NCBI GenBank assembly: GCA_938015525.1 | Contig: CALLPC010000031.1 | Coordinates: forward strand, 1-33,673 | Direction: 5' to 3' | Source: an uncultured Dehalococcoidia bacterium | Lineage (GTDB): Bacteria; Chloroflexota; Dehalococcoidia; Tepidiformales; Tepidiformaceae | Length of the DNA: 33,673 nucleotides | In this document: positions 24,804 through 32,414 of the stretch, in pieces | Numbering within the stretch: position 1 is the stretch's first letter | Layout: each line of letters opens with the position of its first letter | Position numbers and translations under genes: made by a program | Notes under the pieces: model-generated | What the model saw: only the letters and a program-made list of their open reading frames with translations | Told to the model about the DNA's origin: nothing | Databases searched by the model: none

Positions 24804-25985
24804 CTACCTGCGGGCGGCGAGCGGCCGCCGCGCCCACTCCTCCCACAGCGCCCACGCCTGCTTGTTCGACCCGTCGGCCCGGCGCAGCCCCGTATCCCGG
24901 AACGCCACCGCCGGCCCCGTCGTCGCGAACGCGGGGTCGAGCGCAGCGAACCACACCACCCCGAGGAAATTCAGCCCTTCCGCCTCGCCCAGCAGCCGCT
25001 CCAGGTACGCCCGCTGCTCTGCCTCAGTGCCGACCGCCTCGCGCCCCTCCACCGGGGCCGAAGGGTAGGCCGTCTCCGCGATGAGGATGTCCCCGTCCCA
25101 CCGCGCTCGCAGCTGCCGGTAGTAGTCCTCCCGGATGTCGGCCACGCTCCGCACTTCCCCGAGGAACGGATACGTACTGACCGCGAACACATCCATCATC
25201 CCGCTGAACCGCTCCAGCAGCTCCCACCGCGGCGGGTGCACCTGCCCGAACGTCCCCTCCAGGTCCTCCAGCTGCCACGTCGGGAACACCTTCGTCTCCG
25301 GGCTGTTCCCCTTCACCACCGCGTAGGCCTCCCGATAGAGAGAAACGAACGCCTCGAACTGCTCCGGCGCCCGCTCATAGGTCATGTTCACCTCCACCCC
25401 GAGCGCCAGGTACGCCGGCCGGTAGTTCTTCGCGACGTACGCCGCATACGCGACGAACGCCGCTCGCACCCCCGGGTCCGTGAACCCGGCCTGGACGTCC
25501 ACCGATGGCGGCAGATTCGCGAGCCGGCTCCGCTGCACCGCGCCGTCCGTCGGGTCGATGGCGTAGTACAGCCTGAGGCTCCCGTACTGCTTCAAAAGCG
25601 CCGTCTCCAGCCGCGTCGTCTCCGCCGTCTCCTTCGAGATGTTCCCCCCGGGCAGGAAATCCGCCCATGGCGGCGTCCGCTGGATGAGGATGAGGTCCGC
25701 GTACTGCGCCGCCGTCGCGAACGCCTGGACGTAGGCCTGGCTCGTCAGCTCCGGCGGCAGCGAACTGAAGCCCAGCAGCAGCGAGCGCGCCTCGCCCGCC
25801 GGTCCCGGGCGCTCCACGGTCGGCCCCGGCCCGGCCGGGGCGCCGCCTTCCCCGCTGCCGCCGCCCCCGTTCCCCCCGCAGCCGGTCGCGAACAGGGCAG
25901 CCGCCGCCACTGCTACAATCCATGCGGCGGGGAACCACGAGGAGCGGCGCATGCCCGTGCGCTCGGCCTTCATCGCAGCCATCAT
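24804..25985 (-). CDS. lipoprotein with a glycoside-hydrolase-like barrel
   Basis: About 393 aa. A lipoprotein signal WIVAVAAAALFATGC precedes a Gly/Pro-rich linker and a domain of about 330 residues. LALGVEVNMTYE has the beta-strand 4 acid/base pattern of clan GH-A enzymes (Asn is usual before the Glu; Val here), and ILIAETAYPS resembles the nucleophile strand AETGWPS. STYPFLGEVRS and VVWFAALD also fit a TIM barrel like GH53 or GH5. The substrate is unknown. Start choice: the ATG at 25985 has GAGGAGG 6 nt upstream; the ATG at 25952 has no such site but gives a tidier signal peptide. Either way it overlaps the divergent PBP gene, by 35 or 2 nt. Confidence 0.7.
   Translation of the reverse strand: MMAAMKAERTGMRRSSWFPAAWIVAVAAAALFATGCGGNGGGGSGEGGAPAGPGPTVERPGPAGEARSLLLGFSSLPPELTSQAYVQAFATAAQYADLILIQRTPPWADFLPGGNISKETAETTRLETALLKQYGSLRLYYAIDPTDGAVQRSRLANLPPSVDVQAGFTDPGVRAAFVAYAAYVAKNYRPAYLALGVEVNMTYERAPEQFEAFVSLYREAYAVVKGNSPETKVFPTWQLEDLEGTFGQVHPPRWELLERFSGMMDVFAVSTYPFLGEVRSVADIREDYYRQLRARWDGDILIAETAYPSAPVEGREAVGTEAEQRAYLERLLGEAEGLNFLGVVWFAALDPAFATTGPAVAFRDTGLRRADGSNKQAWALWEEWARRPLAARR
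25914..25944 (+). promoter_or_regulatory. -10 box and ribosome-binding site of the PBP gene
   Basis: TACAAT (25914-25919) would start transcription near 25926, with GAGGAG (25939-25944) 6 nt before the ATG at 25951. Both elements lie inside the signal-peptide codons of the divergent lipoprotein gene. Confidence 0.5.
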
Positions 25986-27984
25986 CGTCGGCCTCCTCGC
26001 TGGCGGCGCCGTCGCCGGCGCGCGCATCCTCGCATCCCGCGGCGGCACCGGCGAAACCGTCGCCGAACCCGAGCCCGGCTCGCCCGCTGCCGCCGCCGCC
26101 GAATTCGCCGCTGCCTGGAGCGCCGGCGACTACCAGGCCCTCTACCTGCTCCTCACCCCGGCCTCCCAGCGCGCCAGCGCCTTCGAGGCCTTCCGAGATG
26201 CCTACCGCACCTTCGAAGAGCAGCTCACCGTCACCGGCACCGCCGTCCGCGTCGCCGAGGTCGATGGCACCACCGCCCGGCTCGGCGTCCGCCTCGATAC
26301 AGCCTATTTCGGCACCCTCGAATACTCCACCACCCTCCACCTCGTCCCTGCACCCGCCCGTTACCTCGTCGCCTGGGACCCCTCCGCCATCCACCCCCGC
26401 ATGGCCGGCGGCTTCACCTTCAGCTCCATCATCCAGCGGCCCGTCCGCGGCACCATCTACGACCGCAACGGCATCGAGCTCGCCGTCACCCGCGACGTCC
26501 GCTACGTCGGCCTCAACCGCAGCGTCATCACCGACCGGCCCGCCCTCGAAGCCGCCCTCCTCCAGTTCGGCTTCACGCCCGGGCAGGTCGATGCCGCCTT
26601 CACCTCCCCTGCCCCCCTCCACCACCGCGTCCGCGTTGGCCCCATCCCCGAGGAGAAGGTCGAGCTCGCCAATCAGCTCCTCCGCCCGTTCCAGGGCGTC
26701 GTCATCTACGTCGAATCCCAGCGCATCCACCCGCTCGGCCCCGCCGCTGCCCACGTGGTCGGCTACACGCGCGAATACACCGCCGAGGAGCTCGCCGCCC
26801 GTAAAGGCCAGGGCTACCGCCCGGGCGACCGCGTCGGCGCCGTCGGTCTCGAAGCCCTCCTCGACGACCGCCTCGCCGGCTCCGTCGGCGCCGAGCTTCG
26901 GCTCATCGCACCCGACGGTTCCATCGCCGAGGTGCTCATCTCCCGCCCGTTCCGCCAGGGCGAAGACGTCCGCACCACCCTCGACGCGCCCACCCTCCGC
27001 CGGGCCCACGAGCGGCTCGCCGGCCGCGCCGGCGCCGCCGTCGTCATCGACCCCGCCACCAACGACATCCTCGCCCTCGTCAGCTCCCCCTCCTTCGACC
27101 CCGACGCGTTCGAACGGGGCGATACCGCCGCCCTCGCCGCCATCACCGCCGCCCCGGGCGCCCCGCTTACCAATCGCGCCGCCTCCGGCCTCTACGCCCC
27201 CGGCTCCACCTTCAAGCTCATCACCGGCGCAGCTGGCATGGTCCACCTCGGCCTCGGCCCCGGCGACCGCCTCGAATGCGGCGCCACCTGGTACGGCGTC
27301 GACCCGCCCCGCCGGAACTGGGAGGGTGCCCAGGGGATGCTCACCATCGCCGAGGCCCTCATGCGCTCCTGCAACCCCGTCTTCTATGAAATCGGCCTCC
27401 GCCTCTACGACCGCTTCGACGATGCCCTCGCCGGCATCGCCCGCCAGTTCGGCCTCGGCGCCCCCACCGGCACAGTCGGCCTCGTCGAGGAACCCGGCCT
27501 CGTCCCCGACTCGGCCTGGAAACGCCGCACCACCGGCCAGCCCTGGTACCCCGGCGATGAAGTCAACCTCTCCATCGGCCAGGGCGACCTCCTCGTCACC
27601 CCGCTCCAGCTCGCCAACGCCTACAGCACCTTCGTGACCGGCCAGCTCCGCACCCCCCGCCTCCTCGCCGAAGCCGACGCGGCAGTCCGGGGCACCCTCC
27701 CGCTCACGCCGGGACAGCACGCCCACCTCCAGCGCGGCCTCGAACTCGTCACCGGCCCCTCCGGCACGGCCGGCGCCGCCTTCGCCCTCGCCGGCTACAC
27801 CGACTTCGCCGGCAAGTCCGGCACCGCCGAGGACGCCAACCAGCAGTCCCACGCCCTGTTCGTCGCGATGACCCCTGCCCGCCAGCCGCGCGCCCTCGCC
27901 GCCGTCGTCCTCGATGACGGCAAGTCCGGCTCCATCGAAGCCGGCCCCATCGCCCGCGACATCCTCCTCACGGCCGCCCGCTGA
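25951..27984 (+). CDS. penicillin-binding transpeptidase (PBP2/MecA-like, class B)
   Basis: 677 aa. A TM anchor (about 5-28), an NTF2-like MecA_N domain (about 46-150: PAAAAAEFAAAWSAGDYQALY), a PBP dimer domain (about 158-330, beginning RPVRGTIYDRNGIELA), then the transpeptidase. Active-site motifs are STFK (Ser419, Lys422), SCN (473-475) and KSGT (622-625). It cross-links peptidoglycan stem peptides outside the membrane. The MecA_N plus dimer layout is that of class B PBPs including the low-affinity PBP2a group; low beta-lactam affinity cannot be inferred from this alone. It is useful here as evidence that the organism makes peptidoglycan, the LysM ligand. Confidence 0.94.
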   Translation: MPVRSAFIAAIIVGLLAGGAVAGARILASRGGTGETVAEPEPGSPAAAAAEFAAAWSAGDYQALYLLLTPASQRASAFEAFRDAYRTFEEQLTVTGTAVRVAEVDGTTARLGVRLDTAYFGTLEYSTTLHLVPAPARYLVAWDPSAIHPRMAGGFTFSSIIQRPVRGTIYDRNGIELAVTRDVRYVGLNRSVITDRPALEAALLQFGFTPGQVDAAFTSPAPLHHRVRVGPIPEEKVELANQLLRPFQGVVIYVESQRIHPLGPAAAHVVGYTREYTAEELAARKGQGYRPGDRVGAVGLEALLDDRLAGSVGAELRLIAPDGSIAEVLISRPFRQGEDVRTTLDAPTLRRAHERLAGRAGAAVVIDPATNDILALVSSPSFDPDAFERGDTAALAAITAAPGAPLTNRAASGLYAPGSTFKLITGAAGMVHLGLGPGDRLECGATWYGVDPPRRNWEGAQGMLTIAEALMRSCNPVFYEIGLRLYDRFDDALAGIARQFGLGAPTGTVGLVEEPGLVPDSAWKRRTTGQPWYPGDEVNLSIGQGDLLVTPLQLANAYSTFVTGQLRTPRLLAEADAAVRGTLPLTPGQHAHLQRGLELVTGPSGTAGAAFALAGYTDFAGKSGTAEDANQQSHALFVAMTPARQPRALAAVVLDDGKSGSIEAGPIARDILLTAAR

Positions 27985-27988
27985 GCAC

Positions 27989-28762
27989 TCAGCGACCGCG
28001 CCACTGCGGCTCCCGCCGCTCCCGCGCAGCGGCCATTCCCTCACGCGCGTCATCCGTCGCCTGCGCCACCCGCCGCATCGTCTCCCCGAACCGGACCGCC
28101 TCCACCCAGGGCATCTGCTGGCCGCGCCAGGCCACCTCCTTCGTCGCGCGCACCGCCAGGGGCGCCGACTTCAGCAGCCGCTCCGCCAGCGCCCGGGCTT
28201 CCGTCATCAGCTGCTCGTGCGGCACCACCTTCCACACCAGCCCCATCTCCTTCGCCCGCTGCGCATCCACCCGCTCGCCGATGAGCAGCAGCTCCATCGC
28301 ATGCTGCCAGCCCACCCGCTGCGGCATCCGCACCGCCCCCTGGATGGTCGGCACCCCGAGCCGGACCTCCGGGAAACCGAACTCCGCCCGCTCGCTCGCG
28401 ATGACGAAATCGCACGCCGCCACGAGTGTGCAGGCGAACCCCAGGCAGTACCCGTTCACCGCCGCAATCACCGGCTTCCAGATTTCGAGACCGTTCTCGA
28501 GGGAGGTCAGGCTCGGCGTCTCCCAGTGCGTGGCGCCCCGCGGCGGCGCGCTCCCCCGCAGGTCCGCCCCTGCGCTGAACGCCCGCCCCGCGCCGGTCAC
28601 GATGGCGACCCACGCCTCCTCGTCGTCCCGGAACCGGGCCCAGGCGGCATCCAGCTCCTCGCGGAGCTCCGCATTGATCGCGTTCAGCGCCTCCGGCCGG
28701 TTGTACGTAATCGTCGCAATCCGCCCGTCCCGTTCGTACAGCACCGTCCCCGGCATATCCAT
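27989..28762 (-). CDS. enoyl-CoA hydratase/isomerase (crotonase) family protein
   Basis: A 257-aa crotonase. ITYNRPEALNAINAEL is the N-terminal strand, AFSAGADL holds the first oxyanion-hole amide, and YCLGFACTLVAACDFVIAS the second. In enoyl-CoA hydratase a catalytic Glu sits in the second segment (GGGCELA-type); here that position is Thr (GFACTLVA). The other catalytic Glu is kept in GFPEVRLGV. A single acidic residue favours an isomerase, dehydratase or another crotonase reaction over standard hydration. The start is ATG 28762, with another ATG two codons later. TAGACT (28787-28792) and GAATCT (28774-28779) are candidate -10 boxes, and GGGGG before the ATG a possible ribosome site. The stop is 4 nt from the convergent PBP stop. 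Confidence 0.88.
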   Translation of the reverse strand: MDMPGTVLYERDGRIATITYNRPEALNAINAELREELDAAWARFRDDEEAWVAIVTGAGRAFSAGADLRGSAPPRGATHWETPSLTSLENGLEIWKPVIAAVNGYCLGFACTLVAACDFVIASERAEFGFPEVRLGVPTIQGAVRMPQRVGWQHAMELLLIGERVDAQRAKEMGLVWKVVPHEQLMTEARALAERLLKSAPLAVRATKEVAWRGQQMPWVEAVRFGETMRRVAQATDDAREGMAAARERREPQWRGR

Positions 28763-28821
28763 ACCCCCGGCCGAGATTCGCGCCGGAGTCTACCCCAGCG
28801 CAGGCGCCCCCGCCCGCCCCC

Positions 28822-31278
28822 TCACACCGCCCGGCCGCGCAGCCGGTCCTGCTTGCCCGGCGCCGCCGTCAGGAAGTTCAGGAACTCCTGCCAGTACCGG
28901 CTGAGCAGGTACTGCCCGAGCAGCGCCCCCGCCACCGCCGTCAGCACGATCACCCAGTCGCCCGTGTGGACCTCGGTGAAGTCGAAGAACCGCCGCAGCC
29001 GCGGCGTGTAAATCGTCGCCAGGAAGCCCGCCACGAGCAGCAGCCCGAGGAAGCTCGTCAGGACCGGCCGCGTCAGGCTCCGCCAGGAGGCCCCCTGGAA
29101 CCCCAGCACCTCCACCATGAAGAACAGCCCCGTAATCCCCATCGTCAGCGACACCAGCGTCCGCGCCTCCGCAATGTCCCGGCGGAGCAGCCCCTCCGTC
29201 AGCAGATGCACCAGGATCGCCGCCACCGCCAGCGCGACCGAGGCCGGCAGCGCCCAGCGCAGCACGTTCCGGGTGAAATCCCGCCCGGCATCCGGCGGCG
29301 GCACGCTGATCGAGATGAAGACCGCCGGGATGCCCAGCGTCAGCAGCGCCGTCAGCGAGCCGTGCCGCGGCAGGAACGGGAAATCGAGCCCGAGCATGTT
29401 CGTGGCCACGATGATCAGGTAGGCGTACAGGCTCTTCGCGATGAACAGCTTGCTCAGCCGCGCCGCGTTGCCGAGCACTGCCGTCGCCTCCTTCGCCCCC
29501 CGGATGAGCGCAAGGAACGAATCGTTCAGCAGGACGATGCCCGCCACCGCACGCGTCATCGAGGTGCCGCTCGCCATCGACACCGCCACGTCCGCCGTCC
29601 GCAGCGCCTGCACGTCGTTCGCCCCATCCCCCACCATCGCGACGAAGTGCCCGTTCTCCTTCAGCGCCCCCACGATCCGTGCCTTCAGCGCCGGCGTCAC
29701 CCGCCCAAAGACGCTGTGCTCCTCCACCGCCCGCTGGAACGCCTCTCCCTCGAGCGGCTCGAGCTCCGGCCCGGCGACGACCCCGCCCTTCAGCCGGATG
29801 CCCAGCTGCGCCAGCAGCGCCCGCACCGTCTCCGGGTTATCACCCGAGATGATCTTCGGCTCGATACCCAGCTGCTCCATCATCGCAAACGCGTTCCGCA
29901 CCTCCGGCCGCAGCTCATCCCCGAGCGTCAGCAGCGCCAGCGCGCGCAGCGGCCCCGGCTCCTCCCCCGGCCCGGGAAGCCGCTCCGCCTCCGCAAAGAC
30001 CACCCCCCGCAGCCCCTGCTCCGCCGCCTCCCGGTAGGCAGCCTCCAGCTCGCCGCCGTTCGCGCAGCGCGGCAGCACCGTCTCCGGGGCCCCGAGGACG
30101 AACACCCGCACCTCGCCGTCCTTCTCCAGCCGGGCGGCGCTCCAGCGCCGCTCCGAATTGAACGGCACCGACCCCGTCGGGCGCGCCAGGTTCGTGCTGT
30201 TCCCCAGCGCCTCCGCCAGCGCCTCCGCCGTCTTGCTCTCCTCACGGCTCGCCGCGGCGAACGCCCCCAGCCAGCCCGCAAACCCCTCCGCCCCCGGCAG
30301 CCACCGCACCTCCCGCAGCGACATCCGGTTCGCCGTAATCGTCCCCGTCTTGTCCAGGCAGATGATATCCGTGTAGTTCAGCGCTTCGACGGCGTTGATG
30401 TCCTGCACGATCGCCCCCGACCGCGAGACCCGCACCGCCCCGACTGCGAACGCCACCGTCATCCCCAGCAGCAGCCCCGTCGGCACCACCGTCGTCACCG
30501 TCGCCGTCGTCGCCTTGAGCGCATCCGCCAGCTCGCGGCCCGTCATCAGGTACTGGATCATCAGCGCCGCCGCGAGCACCCCCGTCGCCGTCAGCAGCAC
30601 CCGCAGGATCCGCTTGAACCGGATTTGCAGCGGCGTCAGCCGCTTCACCAGCTGGCGCGCATCGGCCGTCAGCCGCATCGCGTAGGCCTCCGGCCCCACC
30701 TTCTCCGCGAGGTAGTAGCAATCCCCCGCCGTGCAGAAGCTCCCGCTCCGCAGCTCGTCCCCCGGCCCCCGCTTCACCGAGTCCGACTCCCCCGTCAGCA
30801 GCGATTCGTCCACCTCCGCCTCCCGGGCCACTACCCGCCCGTCCGCCACCACCTGGTCCCCCTTCTTCAGGTGGATGAGGTCCCCCTGCACCACGTCCTC
30901 CGCGGCGATGTCCACCTCCACTCCGTCCCGCACCACCGTCACCTGCGGCGCCGTCAGCGCCCGCAGCTCCCGCAGCGTCCGCGTCGCCTTCAGCTCCTGC
31001 AGCGTCGCCACCAGCACGTTCGCAATCACCACCAGCCCAACGAACACCCCGTCCTTGAACTCCCCGATCGCCAGCAGCGCCACGATCAGCGACCCCAGGA
31101 CCACGTTGAAGAACGTCAGGACGTTCGCCCGGATGACGTCCGCGTCGCTCCGGAGCCGGCCCCCGTCCCGGTTCGTCAGCCCGGCCGCCGCCCGCGCCAT
31201 CGCCTCCGCGGAGCTCAGCCCGCGCAGCTGGCCTGTCTCCTGCAGCCCGGGGAGCTGTGCCTGTGCCGTCTGCGTCAC
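28822..31278 (-). CDS. P-type cation ATPase, CtpE-like
   Basis: About 818 aa (GTG start at 31278). The actuator loop has LLTGES (160-165), helix M4 has VVPTG (264-268), the phosphorylation site is DKTGT with Asp309, and the hinge is MVGDGANDVQAL. ADVAVSMASGTSMTRAVAGIVLL and RGAKEATAVLGNAARLSKLFIAKSLYAYL follow, then about six C-terminal TM helices. The N-terminus lacks heavy-metal-binding domains. The M4 VPTG (not CPC or PEGL) and the VQDINAVEALNYTDIICLDKTGT region are those of the CtpE group, linked to Ca2+ uptake in mycobacteria; the ion here is inferred. The frame extends to a TTG at 31296; CAGGCT ending 6 nt before the GTG favours 31278. Confidence 0.9.
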   Translation of the reverse strand: MTQTAQAQLPGLQETGQLRGLSSAEAMARAAAGLTNRDGGRLRSDADVIRANVLTFFNVVLGSLIVALLAIGEFKDGVFVGLVVIANVLVATLQELKATRTLRELRALTAPQVTVVRDGVEVDIAAEDVVQGDLIHLKKGDQVVADGRVVAREAEVDESLLTGESDSVKRGPGDELRSGSFCTAGDCYYLAEKVGPEAYAMRLTADARQLVKRLTPLQIRFKRILRVLLTATGVLAAALMIQYLMTGRELADALKATTATVTTVVPTGLLLGMTVAFAVGAVRVSRSGAIVQDINAVEALNYTDIICLDKTGTITANRMSLREVRWLPGAEGFAGWLGAFAAASREESKTAEALAEALGNSTNLARPTGSVPFNSERRWSAARLEKDGEVRVFVLGAPETVLPRCANGGELEAAYREAAEQGLRGVVFAEAERLPGPGEEPGPLRALALLTLGDELRPEVRNAFAMMEQLGIEPKIISGDNPETVRALLAQLGIRLKGGVVAGPELEPLEGEAFQRAVEEHSVFGRVTPALKARIVGALKENGHFVAMVGDGANDVQALRTADVAVSMASGTSMTRAVAGIVLLNDSFLALIRGAKEATAVLGNAARLSKLFIAKSLYAYLIIVATNMLGLDFPFLPRHGSLTALLTLGIPAVFISISVPPPDAGRDFTRNVLRWALPASVALAVAAILVHLLTEGLLRRDIAEARTLVSLTMGITGLFFMVEVLGFQGASWRSLTRPVLTSFLGLLLVAGFLATIYTPRLRRFFDFTEVHTGDWVIVLTAVAGALLGQYLLSRYWQEFLNFLTAAPGKQDRLRGRAV

Positions 31279-31397
31279 GCGTCTAGCCTGAACCAAACCC
31301 GGCCGGAATGAAAGCCCGCGCCGTTAACCAGCACCTAACACCACCGCCCCACAGTGGAAAGCGCGCTGAGCAACACCCCACGCGGGATGCGCACGAA

Positions 31398-31432
31398 AAG
31401 GCGGCCAGCTCCTCCCTCCGGCTGGCCGCCTT
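31398..31432 (-). terminator. intrinsic terminator of the 29-aa peptide gene
   Basis: Read on the minus strand, AAGGCGGCCAGC (432-421), an 11-nt loop and GCTGGCCGCCTT (409-398) form a 12-bp stem that runs into four T residues. It lies 40 nt after the TGA of the small gene and downstream of nothing else on that strand. Confidence 0.7.
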
Positions 31433-31472
31433 CCTCGTTCCCATCGCCAGCGCCGGCACGGCCGGCCCCGCC

Positions 31473-31562
31473 TCAGGCCTTGATGCCGATGATGGACAGC
31501 GAGATCAGCATCCCGATGAAGACGCCGCACAGCAGCGTCAGCCAGCCAATCGTCTTCCACAT
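31473..31562 (-). CDS. 29-aa single-pass membrane peptide
   Basis: ATG to TGA encodes MWKTIGWLTLLCGVFIGMLI followed by SLSIIGIKA: a short basic start, one hydrophobic helix of about 21 residues with a Cys, and a Lys near the end. GGGAGGGTGG (31569-31578, minus strand) stands 6 nt upstream and is the best Shine-Dalgarno match in the window. A -10 candidate TACGAT at 31612-31617 would give a leader of about 43 nt, and an intrinsic terminator follows at 31398-31432, so it looks like a complete one-gene transcript in the 416-nt gap between the P-type ATPase and the nucleotidyltransferase. I recognise no family. Small helices like this often regulate membrane transporters; the P-type ATPase next door is a candidate partner, by position only. 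Confidence 0.7.
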   Translation of the reverse strand: MWKTIGWLTLLCGVFIGMLISLSIIGIKA

Positions 31563-31656
31563 GGCAGTCCACCCTCCCGTTGGACTCCGGCGAGTTTCGC
31601 CCGGCGCCCCCATCGTAACTCCCACCGCCCCCACACGCGACGCCCCCCCGACCCGC

Positions 31657-31662
31657 TACGAT
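31657..31662 (+). promoter_or_regulatory. -10 box TACGAT of the inositol-phosphate gene pair
   Basis: TACGAT is followed by ATCCCC (6 nt) and an ATG at 31669. That ATG opens a 9-codon frame, not the nucleotidyltransferase frame, so the leader starts with a short open reading frame. Confidence 0.5.
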
Positions 31663-31668
31663 ATCCCC

Positions 31669-31698
31669 ATGCGCACCGCCCCACGGGCCAGCCGGTGA
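31669..31698 (+). CDS. 9-aa leader peptide (MRTAPRASR) overlapping the nucleotidyltransferase start
   Basis: ATG 31669 sits 6 nt after TACGAT, in the exact geometry of the leaderless genes of this window, and its frame closes at TGA 31696-31698. The stop overlaps the GTG start of the next gene in the tetranucleotide GTGA. The main gene has no Shine-Dalgarno sequence, so ribosomes ending the leader could re-initiate at the GTG. The peptide is basic and has no run of one amino acid that would suggest classical attenuation. It may have no function except coupling. Confidence 0.45.
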   Translation: MRTAPRASR

Positions 31699-32414
31699 AA
31701 GCCGTCATCCTCGCCGCCGGCGACGGCGGCCGCCTCGGCGCACTCACCCGCGAGCGCCCCAAACCCCTCGTCGAACTCGGGGGTCGCCCCATCATCGCCT
31801 ACACCCTCGATGCCCTCGCCGCTGCCGGCATCCGCGACGTCGCCGTCGTCCTCGGCTACCGCGCCGCCCAGCTCGGCGAAGCCCTCGCCGCCGCCACCCA
31901 CGGCCTCTCCCTCTCCTTCATCTATAACGCCCGCTTCCGCGAAGGCGCCTCCCTCTCCCTCGCCGCCGCCCGCACCTGGGTCGAAGACGCCCCCTTCCTC
32001 CTCCTCATGGCCGACCACCTCCTCTCCGCACCCATCATCGAGCGCCTCACCGCCGCGCGCACCCGCCAGCCCGCCGCCCTCTCCCTCGTCGCCGCCGATG
32101 CACCCGGCCGCTGGCCCCCCGACTACCGCGACGAAGCCACCCGCCTCGCGCTCGACCCGGCAGGCTTCGTCACCGCCATCGGCAAGCGCATCGAACCGTA
32201 CGACGCCCTCGATACCGGCGCCTTCCTCCTCGACCCCGCCGCCTGGCGCGCCCTCGATGCCGCACCCGAGAGCTGCGAACTCTCCGCCATCTTCGCCCTC
32301 CTCGCCGCCGAACGCGCCCTCCGCGCCGTCGACATCGGCGGCGCTCCCTGGTACGACATCGATACCGGCGCCGACCTCGAAGCCGCCGCCGCCCTCCTCG
32401 CCGCCCGCCAGTGA
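31695..32414 (+). CDS. nucleotidyltransferase, probable CTP:inositol-1-phosphate cytidylyltransferase
   Basis: A 239-aa GT-A-fold sugar-phosphate nucleotidyltransferase. MKAVILAAGDGGRLGALTRERPKPLVELGGRPII is the nucleotide-binding start (G-x-G-x-R-L and R-P-K-P-L), LLMADHLLSAPI holds the metal-binding Asp, and IGKRIEPYDALDTGAFLL is the sugar-phosphate side. The GTG start overlaps the leader-peptide stop, and its own stop overlaps the next gene's GTG (GTGA), so the pair is tightly coupled. Next to a CDP-alcohol transferase of the DIPP-synthase type, the best reading is that it makes CDP-inositol from CTP and inositol-1-phosphate. In hyperthermophiles these two activities are often one fused protein. 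Other CDP-alcohols cannot be excluded. Confidence 0.75.
   Translation: MKAVILAAGDGGRLGALTRERPKPLVELGGRPIIAYTLDALAAAGIRDVAVVLGYRAAQLGEALAAATHGLSLSFIYNARFREGASLSLAAARTWVEDAPFLLLMADHLLSAPIIERLTAARTRQPAALSLVAADAPGRWPPDYRDEATRLALDPAGFVTAIGKRIEPYDALDTGAFLLDPAAWRALDAAPESCELSAIFALLAAERALRAVDIGGAPWYDIDTGADLEAAAALLAARQ

Noticed and set aside
25922..27637. An ATG at 25922 directly after TACAAT, opening a long frame.
   Set aside because: The frame is out of register with the PBP motifs and is Ser/Pro/Ala-rich. The ATG lies only 2 nt after the -10 hexamer, too close to be in the transcript.
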